From contig CAMLNK010000407.1 of assembly GCA_946481035.1 (NCBI GenBank), positions 1 through 5,048 on the forward strand: 5,048 bases of DNA, in the 5' to 3' direction. A program made the translations under genes and the position numbers. A model generated the notes under the pieces. The model was not told where the DNA came from, did not search any database, and saw nothing but the letters and a program-made list of their open reading frames with translations. The stretch is from an uncultured Dyadobacter sp. Lineage in GTDB: Bacteria > Bacteroidota > Bacteroidia > Cytophagales > Spirosomataceae. This document shows positions 1-5,048 of this stretch, in pieces. The stretch's first letter is position 1; each line of letters begins with the position of its first letter.

Positions 1-1
1 T

Positions 2-268
2 GACGAGCTTTTCAAAACATTTTTCCCGGTCGTCGACAGTACATTGAACCTGAACAAAGCGACTGAATATTATGCCGACATCGTCAAAACCTACAACCAG
101 ATCCCACTGGTTAAGAAGGTGAACCCGAATTTGAAGGAATACGCTACGCAAAAAACAATCGACGGGTTGTATGTGCTGATTGCGCAGGAGGAAAAGAAAA
201 TTCGCGAGAATCCGGGTGCGCGGGTGACTGATTTGCTGAAAAAAGTGTTCAGTCAGGCAGGCAAGTGA
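2..268 (+). CDS. DUF4197 family protein, C-terminal part (5' end outside window)
   Basis: The reading frame is open from base 2 to a TGA at 266-268 and gives 88 residues with no obvious start, so this is the 3' end of a longer gene. An internal TTG at 44 could serve as a start, but the residues before it (FKTFFPVVDST) continue the family pattern, so the gene almost certainly begins upstream of the window. The segments TYNQIPLVKKVNPNL, IDGLYVLIAQEEKKIRENP and the terminal TDLLKKVF are what I recall as the conserved C-terminal half of DUF4197 proteins, which are roughly 230-250 aa, exported and of unknown function. The signal peptide expected at the N-terminus cannot be seen here. The gene runs in the same direction as gldC, 35 bp downstream, but a promoter-like element in that gap suggests gldC can be transcribed separately. 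The family call rests on recognised sequence pattern, not a search. Confidence 0.82.
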   Translation, partial: DELFKTFFPVVDSTLNLNKATEYYADIVKTYNQIPLVKKVNPNLKEYATQKTIDGLYVLIAQEEKKIRENPGARVTDLLKKVFSQAGK

Positions 269-276
269 GTTTTGCT

Positions 277-284
277 TACTTTTG
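277..284 (+). promoter_or_regulatory. Candidate Bacteroidota -7 promoter box for gldC
   Basis: TACTTTTG at 277-284 matches the Bacteroidota -7 consensus TAnnTTTG exactly and is followed by an A/T-rich stretch leading to the gldC ATG at 304. The transcription start would lie near 290, giving a leader of about 14 nt. I see no TTTG -33 element at the usual spacing; that region is the G/C-rich end of the upstream gene. Assignment is by motif and position only. Confidence 0.5.
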
Positions 285-303
285 TAAAAATTAACACCTC
301 AAT

Positions 304-645
304 ATGAAAAAGTCAGAAATACATTTCACCGTTGAACTGGACGAAAAAAATATACCGGAAAAGATCTTTTGGGACGCTACCGACAATCCGAACGAGGGTA
401 TCAACGACACCCGCGCGATCGCGATCGGTGTCTGGGACCACTACCACCGCGGAACGCTGAAAATCGACCTTTGGACAAAGGATATGGAGGTTTTTGAAAT
501 GAAGCGCTTCTATATCGAGCTCATGAGCGGCATTGCGGACACGCTGCTCACCGCTACCAACGACCGCGGCATGGCCGATATGATCGAAGGCGTTTGCGAC
601 ACATTGAGCAAGCGTTTGGATGAAGAAATGAAAGCAGCGAAATAG
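304..645 (+). CDS. gldC: Gliding motility protein GldC
   Basis: This is a complete 113-aa protein, from ATG at 304 to TAG at 643-645. It has no signal peptide or membrane segment and is acidic, so it is probably soluble. The N-terminal SEIHFTVELDEKNIPEKIFWDATD (residues about 4-27) and the later LWTKDMEVFEMKRFYIE (56-72) are recognisable GldC signatures, and the length fits the family (about 110 aa). In Flavobacterium johnsoniae, GldC is an accessory gliding protein encoded beside gldB, and its loss weakens gliding without abolishing it; the biochemical role is unknown. Here the upstream neighbour is a DUF4197 gene and no gldB is in view. GldC is widespread in Bacteroidota, including apparent non-gliders, so its presence does not prove motility. 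It is convergent with the YjbR-family gene, with a large palindrome between them. The start is supported by the promoter-like box 20 bp upstream and the match to the family N-terminus. Confidence 0.9.
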   Translation: MKKSEIHFTVELDEKNIPEKIFWDATDNPNEGINDTRAIAIGVWDHYHRGTLKIDLWTKDMEVFEMKRFYIELMSGIADTLLTATNDRGMADMIEGVCDTLSKRLDEEMKAAK

Positions 646-661
646 CTAATTGCATCCACAA

Positions 662-761
662 TTCTTGCGGTGCACTGCACGTACAAATGTTACGGCGCTC
701 TGCGCCTTGGATCATCGCCAAGGCGCAGAGCGCCGTAACATTTGTAGACGTGTCGTAAGAA
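662..761. repeat. 100-nt imperfect palindrome, REP/MITE-like, between convergent genes
   Basis: The core arms 682-710 and 718-746 are perfectly complementary over 29 bp around a 7-nt loop (atcatcg, 711-717). Outside the core, 678-681 pairs with 749-752 past a 2-nt bulge (747-748). After a 7-nt unpaired stretch on the left (671-677), 662-670 pairs with 753-761, with two G.U wobbles if read as plus-strand RNA. Each core arm also contains its own small palindrome, GGCGC-TCT-GCGCC at 694-706 and its complement GGCGC-AGA-GCGCC at 722-734, so the element could alternatively form a double hairpin. The left bulge lies within a direct repeat of TGCAC (671-680). There is no T-tract on either side, so it is not a classic intrinsic terminator, although a hairpin of this strength between converging genes could still stop or protect both transcripts. 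From the nested structure I infer a dispersed palindromic element; the copy number in the genome cannot be seen here. Confidence 0.85.
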
Positions 762-768
762 AGGTTTA

Positions 769-1128
769 TCAATCGATGTTTTTCAATTCTTCCTGCGTTT
801 TCTTCGGTAAACTGGCCGCTACCAGATCATAGGAATCTTTCACCCAGCTGAAAAGTTCATCGCTCGGAATGCTGCCTGTTACATACACGGTATTCCAATG
901 CTTCTTGTTCATATGATATCCCGGCTTTACGTCGGGATATTTTTCTCTTAATTCTTCGGCTTTTTCCGGGTCGCATTTCGCATTAAACTGATGCTGCGGC
1001 GTATCCAGCGGCGTGAGCAGGAAAACCTTTCCCATCACTTTAAAAACCAGCGTATCCGGACCGAAAGGTAATTCTTCCGTTACACCGGGTAATTTCAGGC
1101 AGTAGTCACGCAGCGTTTCAAGGTTCAT
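769..1128 (-). CDS. MmcQ/YjbR family protein
   Basis: This is a complete 119-aa protein on the minus strand. The frame can be extended upstream to 1164, but I place the start at ATG 1128-1126 because the family N-terminus begins with MNLETLRDYCLKLPGV, and because this ATG overlaps the stop of the upstream gene as ATGA. Recognisable family features are EELPFGPDTLVFKV (residues about 18-31), the GKVFLLTPL strand (34-41), NAKCDPEKAEELRE (49-62) and PGYHMNKKHWNTV (69-81). Together they outline the compact CyaY-like alpha/beta fold of the YjbR family. Members are annotated as DNA-binding, but the cellular role is poorly defined and nothing here identifies a partner. No signal peptide or membrane helix is visible, so it should be cytoplasmic. 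It is the last gene of the minus-strand unit, and its stop lies 7 bp from the outer edge of the large palindrome. Confidence 0.9.
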   Translation of the reverse strand: MNLETLRDYCLKLPGVTEELPFGPDTLVFKVMGKVFLLTPLDTPQHQFNAKCDPEKAEELREKYPDVKPGYHMNKKHWNTVYVTGSIPSDELFSWVKDSYDLVAASLPKKTQEELKNID

Positions 1129-1304
1129 CGTGTTAAGGCTCTGACAATCATAATAATGACACAAATCAAGAACATGACGATCGAGATACGGTTGATCCCG
1201 TGCATCATGCGCAAGTTGAACGAATCGGGGTTATTCGGGTCGCGTTTTTTGAAGACGCGGATGAAGTAGGAAAACACTTCGCCCAGTTGAAAGTATTTTT
1301 TCAT
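1125..1304 (-). CDS. DUF6728 family small membrane protein
   Basis: This 59-aa protein is encoded from ATG 1304-1302 to TGA 1127-1125. An upstream in-frame ATG at 1355 would start inside ispG and add 17 residues unlike the family, so the internal MKKYFQLGEVFSYF start is preferred. Residues 1-36 are polar and basic, including KKRDPNNPDSFNLRMMHGINR. A single strongly hydrophobic segment, about residues 38-55 (ISIVMFLICVIIMIVRAL), should be a membrane anchor with the basic N-terminal part on the cytoplasmic side. This layout and the FNLRxMHGINxISI motif match what I recall as DUF6728, a Bacteroidota family of unknown function. The start lies 7 bp after the ispG stop, and the stop overlaps the start of the YjbR-family gene by 4 bases (ATGA), which points to one transcript and coupled translation. 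No function can be assigned. Confidence 0.8.
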   Translation of the reverse strand: MKKYFQLGEVFSYFIRVFKKRDPNNPDSFNLRMMHGINRISIVMFLICVIIMIVRALTR

Positions 1305-1311
1305 TGTATTT

Positions 1312-3315
1312 TTAAACCAAAATTTCACGTTCCTCCGGCTCAATCCACCGGCCATCTTCCCGGATCAGCTCGATCAGTTCTTCCACCGCTTTGGATGAAT
1401 GTACCGATCGTTTGATCACTTCCTGCCCACGGTACAACGCAATTTTATCCTTGCCCATACCCACGTAACCATAATCGGCATCGGCCATTTCGCCCGGACC
1501 GTTCACAATACAGCCCATAATACCGATTTTCACACCTTTCAAATGCTCCGTATGCTTACGGATCATCGCCGTAGTTTCCTGCAAATCGAACAGCGTACGG
1601 CCGCAGGAAGGGCAGGAGATGTATTCGGTTTTCGACATCCGGGTGCGCGCCGCCTGCAAAATGCCGAATGCAATGCTGTTGTAGGAAGCGGCTGCTTTCA
1701 GCTTGTCCGCATGCGCTGTGCCTTCCGCAAACTCAGGCGAAAGCAACGTTCCGTCACCGAAGCCGTCCACCAGCAAACCACCGATGTCTGTTGCGGAATA
1801 TAACGTCAGTTTATCGCCGAGATCTGTTTCATAGCTCCGGCTAATGATTACCGGGATTTTGGAATGCAGTTCCGTCAGCTTGTAAAAGAACCGCCGCATT
1901 TCCGGCATCGCGTGCGCATTATGCGTATGCAGGACGAGCGCGAGGTTGTTTTTGCCTGCAATATTGTTCAGAAATGCGTCGTCGAATGTATGGATATCGC
2001 CTTTGATAAAATTCAGCTCGGAAGAAATATCCGTTGCCGCACTGAACGACGATACATCAAAAAGCGGGAATTTAGTATGCTTTTCAGAGTGCGCCTGCCA
2101 TTGCGGATAATCAAGTATCTCGCGCAGACCGTTCGGCAGCATGAAAGGCACCGGTTTTTGTCCTGTGTAAATGAAATCCGCTCCCTGGTCGTTCATGGCC
2201 CATTTGTCGGGGACCGGCAGGAAGAAGTGGCCAATGCTTTTGAGGTCATCCAATTGCCGGACCTCGATATTGGAATAGTCGGCGATCACCCGCGGCACGT
2301 TCAAATGGCCGATATTGTAAACTTCCCGGGTATCGCGGCGGGTATATTGGAATGGATTGATCGGGCAATGATCGATCGGTTCGATGGGCGCGTGCGAGGC
2401 GCGTGACGTGTACCGTTCGATCAGCGCGCGGGCCACGGGCGCTTCTTTTTCCGGCGCTTCGGTCAGCGAAACGCGCACTGTATCGCCCAGGCCGTCTTCC
2501 AGCAAAGTACCGATCCCTACCGCCGATTTAATGCGGCCGTCCTCGGCTTCGCCAGCCTCGGTAACCCCCAAATGCAGCGGGTAAGGCTTCAAACCTTCCT
2601 CATCGAGCCGTTGCACCAGCAAGCGGTAGGCTTCCACCATCACCTGCGTGTTGCTCGACTTCATCGACAATGCGATGTTGTAATAATTGAATTCTTCGCA
2701 AATCCGTAAAAATTCAAGCGCCGACTCCACCATTCCCAGCGGCGTGTCTCCGTAACGGCTCAGAATACGGTCCGAAAGCGAGCCGTGGTTGGTACCAATG
2801 CGCATCGCAGTGCCATATTCCTTGCAGATTCTAACCAGAGGAATGAACTTCTCCCGGATCCTTTCCAACTCGGCGGCATAGGAAGCGTCGGTGTAATCAA
2901 TCACTTCGAAACGTTTGCGATCGGCATAGTTACCGGGGTTAACGCGCACCTTTTCGACGATGCGTGCGGCCAGCTCGGCTGCGTTGGGTGTAAAATGTAT
3001 ATCGGCGATCAGCGGCACCTGAATGCCCAGCTTACGCAATCCGTTGCGGATATTTTCCAGATTTTGGGCCTCCTTCACGCTTGGCGCGGTGATGCGCACA
3101 TACTCGCAACCCGATTCTACCATCCGGATCACCTCGTCGATCGAGCCTTGGGTATCCATCGTATCCACCGTCGTCATCGACTGCACGCGGATCGGGTAAT
3201 CGGAGCCCATCGGGATATCGCCGATGTTGATGCTGATCGTCTGCCGCCGTTGATAGGCCGTCAGCGAGGGGCAGTAAATATTGGTTTTTTGTTCAGAAGG
3301 TGTGATCACGGTCAT
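1312..3315 (-). CDS. ispG: (E)-4-hydroxy-3-methylbut-2-enyl-diphosphate synthase, long three-domain form
   Basis: IspG (GcpE) catalyses the penultimate step of the MEP pathway, converting 2-C-methyl-D-erythritol 2,4-cyclodiphosphate to HMBPP using a [4Fe-4S] cluster and reduced ferredoxin or flavodoxin in the cytoplasm. This 667-aa protein has an N-terminal TIM-barrel domain (about 20-295) with family motifs QSMTTVDTMDT (45-55), ADIHF (104-108), RVNPGN (124-129) and MRIGTNHGSLS (171-181). The C-terminal cluster domain (about 545-667) carries the three cysteine ligands C568 and C571 (CPSC) and C602 (GCIVNGPGE), with the expected fourth ligand E609. Between them lies a roughly 250-residue insert (about 300-545), absent from the short (about 370 aa) enterobacterial enzyme but typical of Bacteroidota, Chlamydia and plant plastid forms. 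All catalytic residues I can check are present, so it should be active. The start MTVITPSEQ precedes the conserved IYCPSLTAYQRRQT segment. It is the first gene of the minus-strand unit. Confidence 0.97.
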   Translation of the reverse strand: MTVITPSEQKTNIYCPSLTAYQRRQTISINIGDIPMGSDYPIRVQSMTTVDTMDTQGSIDEVIRMVESGCEYVRITAPSVKEAQNLENIRNGLRKLGIQVPLIADIHFTPNAAELAARIVEKVRVNPGNYADRKRFEVIDYTDASYAAELERIREKFIPLVRICKEYGTAMRIGTNHGSLSDRILSRYGDTPLGMVESALEFLRICEEFNYYNIALSMKSSNTQVMVEAYRLLVQRLDEEGLKPYPLHLGVTEAGEAEDGRIKSAVGIGTLLEDGLGDTVRVSLTEAPEKEAPVARALIERYTSRASHAPIEPIDHCPINPFQYTRRDTREVYNIGHLNVPRVIADYSNIEVRQLDDLKSIGHFFLPVPDKWAMNDQGADFIYTGQKPVPFMLPNGLREILDYPQWQAHSEKHTKFPLFDVSSFSAATDISSELNFIKGDIHTFDDAFLNNIAGKNNLALVLHTHNAHAMPEMRRFFYKLTELHSKIPVIISRSYETDLGDKLTLYSATDIGGLLVDGFGDGTLLSPEFAEGTAHADKLKAAASYNSIAFGILQAARTRMSKTEYISCPSCGRTLFDLQETTAMIRKHTEHLKGVKIGIMGCIVNGPGEMADADYGYVGMGKDKIALYRGQEVIKRSVHSSKAVEELIELIREDGRWIEPEEREILV

Positions 3316-3631
3316 TGAATGGTAATATCGACAAAGGTCTTAAATCTAAAACACAATTGGAATCCCAATGGTGCATTTTTCAATTTTCATCTGATGCTTT
3401 GTAACCGTTGCTTTTCAGAGTCGTAAATCTTCTACACAATAGCCGCTTGTACATTAGTTGCTGCCAGACACACATCTCAAATCAAATAGTTATGTTTTGT
3501 ATTTGAAAAGTTAAATATTTGTCACGCCAGGCACCGCCAGTTTACGGCAAATCAATAGCTCAACTTTCCGGTTTTTCCGCCCAAATGAGGGCAAATCTGC
3601 ATGTTTCATTCATCATGTAAACCAGAGCTAT
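3316..3631. other. Divergent intergenic region without a convincing gene
   Basis: These 316 bp separate the ispG start (minus strand) from the secreted-protein gene (plus strand) and should hold promoters for both. No RNA gene or family-like ORF is visible. The part nearest ispG holds the weak promoter box described separately. Further right there is an AT-rich stretch (3480-3521) with an inverted repeat TCAAATA (3482-3488) / TATTTGA (3500-3506) around an 11-nt spacer, and a TATTTG at 3516-3521 that only loosely resembles a -7 box. A small stem GCCC-aaatga-GGGC (3579-3592) and an 8-bp direct repeat GGCAAATC (3546-3553 and 3590-3597) lie just before the downstream gene. Each of these could occur by chance in a region this size. 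Confidence 0.6.
3332..3339 (-). promoter_or_regulatory. Possible -7 promoter box for ispG
   Basis: On the minus strand 3339-3332 reads GACCTTTG, one mismatch from the Bacteroidota -7 consensus TAnnTTTG, and ends 16 bp before the ispG start codon. This would give a very short leader. A TTG upstream (on the minus strand near 3358) is closer than the usual -33 spacing, so support is weak and positional. Confidence 0.3.
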
Positions 3632-4360
3632 ATGGAAAAAATCAGTTTATGCCTAATCATCACTTTGCTTTCATTCAGTCTCGCCGCGCAAACACCTTTG
3701 CGGTGGAATTACCCCTGCAAGCCGGGGACTGAATGCTGGAATGCGCTCACATCTGTCGAGGAACGGCAGAACGCCTGCCAGATTACTGGAATTGACCTGA
3801 AAACGCTGAGTACGGAGGAGTTGCTGTTGATTACGATGGAGCATCCGTTTTTTCGGAGTTATGTTTTGAGTGATAATCCGCTAAGAGCGATACGAAGTTC
3901 TGTTGACCCATTCAATGGCTATATAGAACTTCTCGATCGAAAGGATGCAATGGTGGCAATCAGAAATGTCTACCTGAGAGAAGATTTTAACAACTTAGCG
4001 GATATGAATGATACGGTTGAAATAGGAAACTATACGCTGCAATGGGTTGGTGTTGAATTGCTTATGGTCAATGATACATTGCTCAGCCAACTGTCTGCCT
4101 CGGAGAAACTCGAATTTTTGAAGGAATTGATTGCCAAGAACCGCGCCCGCGAAAAATTCAGAACTGTTTTCGGGGGCATTTCAAATGCGACCATTGCGCT
4201 GATTGGTTACAAGATCATCAAATCGCTGGGATATAATGTATTGGCGGAACTACCGCACCCTGACGAATTAGCTCTTTTCGAAAGCAGTCTGTTGGTTCGT
4301 GACCCGAATACCGTTACGCAGCTACAATCTTATATCGACAACTTTTTACGAAACAATTAA
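3632..4360 (+). CDS. Secreted Bacteroidota protein of unknown function, CQI / LSTEEL / FNG type
   Basis: This is a complete 242-aa protein, from ATG 3632 to TAA 4358-4360. The start is followed by a clear signal peptide (MEKISLCLIITLLSFSLAAQ), with likely cleavage near A19. There is no lipobox cysteine, so it is predicted to be periplasmic or extracellular. The mature part is mostly helical in character. It carries W36-NALTSVEERQNACQI (C49), LSTEELLLITMEHPFF (59-74) and DPFNGYIELLDRKDA (92-106). I associate this series (a W, then CQI, LST-E-L, P, and FNG-EL--RKD) with a recurrent but unnamed family of secreted Bacteroidota proteins. That is recollection of a pattern and not a database match. 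C29, C35 and C49 in the mature part could form a disulfide. Ten bases separate it from the next gene, so the two are probably co-transcribed. Codon and base composition are more AT-rich than in ispG. No catalytic site is recognised; it could be a structural, binding or inhibitory partner of the downstream proteins. Confidence 0.85.
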   Translation: MEKISLCLIITLLSFSLAAQTPLRWNYPCKPGTECWNALTSVEERQNACQITGIDLKTLSTEELLLITMEHPFFRSYVLSDNPLRAIRSSVDPFNGYIELLDRKDAMVAIRNVYLREDFNNLADMNDTVEIGNYTLQWVGVELLMVNDTLLSQLSASEKLEFLKELIAKNRAREKFRTVFGGISNATIALIGYKIIKSLGYNVLAELPHPDELALFESSLLVRDPNTVTQLQSYIDNFLRNN

Positions 4361-4370
4361 ATCAGATGTT

Positions 4371-4763
4371 ATGAAAAATATAGTTACGTCCGTCAAGGTT
4401 CCGCGATTACAAATTGGGCTCTGCGTGAGCATCTTTTGCCTCGCAATTTCTTGCACGGAGGTGGTCAACTTCGAATATGACCGTGAAAAATCTTGCTTCA
4501 CGGAAGAGTCTGTGAAAACCATCTCGTGGCTGAGGCCCATACTAGACAATTTTGAAAAACCTAAGGGAGGTGGTTATCGATTGGTTTTGAGAATGTATCG
4601 GGGAGAATACTTCATTGTGATCGGGAATCCGTTAGTGTCGTCCCCTATGAGCTATATATTCAACTGTGAGGGTAAAACTATTTCGGATTTGGGAATCAGA
4701 TACGATGAATTTTACGATAATGCCGAGTTTCTTGCCGTTCTAGCTTATGTTAAACCTATATGA
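4371..4763 (+). CDS. Small probable lipoprotein of unknown function
   Basis: I place the start at ATG 4371, giving 130 aa. The frame can be read from 4299, but that start lies inside the upstream gene and adds 24 residues unlike a leader, whereas MKNIVTSVKVPRLQIGLCVSIFCLAISC reads as a basic n-region, hydrophobic core and type II signal peptide ending at C28 (LAIS-C, a relaxed lipobox). The mature protein would be lipid-anchored in the envelope, about 100 residues long. Features are ISWLRPILDNF (51-61), YRLVLRMYRGEYFIVIG (69-85) and YIFNCEGKTISDLG (95-108). This order (SWL-x-x-I, then a Y-x-G-x-x-Y strand, then a Y-x-F-x-C-x-G turn) resembles small Bacteroidota lipoproteins in which a beta-rich domain ends in a DCxG-type segment, but the match is distant and no function is known. 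It starts 10 bp after the upstream gene and its stop overlaps the next start as ATGA, so all three are likely one operon. Confidence 0.8.
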   Translation: MKNIVTSVKVPRLQIGLCVSIFCLAISCTEVVNFEYDREKSCFTEESVKTISWLRPILDNFEKPKGGGYRLVLRMYRGEYFIVIGNPLVSSPMSYIFNCEGKTISDLGIRYDEFYDNAEFLAVLAYVKPI

Positions 4764-5048
4764 AGATGAAAAAAATCATACTGATGATAGCATATGCTTG
4801 CATTTTACGTCCGGTAGCTGATGCGCAAGTAAATACTCCCAATGGCGTCGCAGTACCGTCGGCAGCTCTGTTCACATACAAAGTTTCTGACGTGTCTGAT
4901 GCCCAATTGGTTGCCACGCAGACTATGATTCAAAATGGTACATTTGGTCCAAGCTGCATTCTAGTGGGGCAGTTTTCAAGGCAATACAATTGTCATGGGT
5001 ACGCTTGGCATGTTTCAACAGGAGGGAATCAGATTGGGATCAATCAGC
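4760..5048 (+). CDS. Exported protein with YNCHGYAWH motif, N-terminal part (runs off window)
   Basis: The frame is open from ATG 4760 to the window end, giving 96 residues with no stop, so the gene continues beyond base 5048. ATG 4760 overlaps the previous stop (ATGA); a second in-frame ATG at 4766 (MKKIILMI) is equally good. The N-terminus looks like a signal peptide with a hydrophobic core at about residues 6-16 and possible cleavage after ADA (residue 22), although an arginine at 17 makes it slightly atypical. A variable stretch of about 50 residues is followed by SRQYNCHGYAWHVSTGGN (73-90), in which C78, H79 and H84 stand out. I recall NCHxYAW as the hallmark of unnamed secreted Bacteroidota proteins whose later part carries further conserved His and SKWG-like motifs; that part lies outside this window. 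A cysteine-centred hydrolase is conceivable but unproven. It is probably co-expressed with the two preceding exported proteins. Confidence 0.82.
   Translation, partial: MKMKKIILMIAYACILRPVADAQVNTPNGVAVPSAALFTYKVSDVSDAQLVATQTMIQNGTFGPSCILVGQFSRQYNCHGYAWHVSTGGNQIGINQ

Noticed and set aside
646..768. Classic intrinsic terminator for gldC or the yjbR-family gene
   Set aside because: A strong hairpin is present, but there is no T-tract after it on either strand, so it is annotated as a palindromic repeat with only possible terminator activity.
554..832. Two short ORFs (554-772 minus, 650-832 plus) that both encode TNVTALCAL...QGAERRNIC
   Set aside because: They share a peptide only because both read through the two arms of the palindrome at 662-761. 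One overlaps gldC and the other the yjbR-family gene, and neither has a plausible leader.
1200..1415. Plus-strand 71-aa ORF across the ispG/DUF6728 junction
   Set aside because: It is antisense to two well-supported genes and has no recognisable features.
1399..3318. Plus-strand ORFs of 66-180 aa opposite ispG (1399-1803, 1864-2406, 2384-2584, 2785-3318)
   Set aside because: They are antisense to a full-length, motif-complete ispG. Their translations are rich in R, H and C as expected of shadow frames in GC-rich DNA, and no family pattern is recognisable.
3380..3475. Possible 31-aa minus-strand ORF (MCVWQQLMYKRLLC...) in the divergent intergenic region
   Set aside because: It is very short, has no family resemblance or evident leader, and is easily explained by chance.
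4346..4549. Minus-strand 67-aa ORF
   Set aside because: It is antisense to the lipoprotein gene, which has a credible signal peptide and operon spacing; this ORF has neither.
1..5048. CRISPR array, tRNA, rRNA or IS transposase
   Set aside because: No regularly spaced direct repeats, no tRNA-like cloverleaf or rRNA segments, and no transposase-like ORF were seen on reading both strands.

Overview
The window looks like chromosomal DNA of a Bacteroidota bacterium, most likely an aerobic member of the Cytophagales (Dyadobacter/Spirosoma-like; this placement is inference). The evidence is a GldC homologue, the long three-domain form of IspG, a DUF6728 protein, a TAnnTTTG-type promoter element, and A-rich leaders with no clear Shine-Dalgarno sequences.

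Layout: (1) 2-268, plus strand, is the 3' end of a DUF4197 gene. (2) 304-645, plus strand, is gldC, with its own candidate promoter in the short gap before it. (3) 646-768 lies between convergent genes and is mostly one long, nearly perfect 100-nt palindrome (662-761) that looks like a mobile or REP-type element. (4) 769-3315, minus strand, is a tight three-gene unit read in the order ispG (MEP isoprenoid pathway), a 59-aa DUF6728 membrane protein, and an MmcQ/YjbR-family protein. The ispG-DUF6728 gap is 7 nt, and the DUF6728 stop overlaps the next start as ATGA. (5) 3316-3631 is a 316-bp divergent intergenic region. (6) 3632-5048, plus strand, is a compact run of three genes for exported proteins: a secreted 242-aa protein, a 130-aa probable lipoprotein, and the N-terminal 96 residues of a secreted protein with a striking YNCHGYAWH motif, cut by the window edge. 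The last two overlap as ATGA.

The first two thirds are conserved housekeeping content. The last third is visibly more AT-rich and has no assigned function. Its three exported products are probably co-translated and are the best candidate here for an undescribed system: an envelope or extracellular module whose C/H-motif protein might be a cysteine-type enzyme (inference only).
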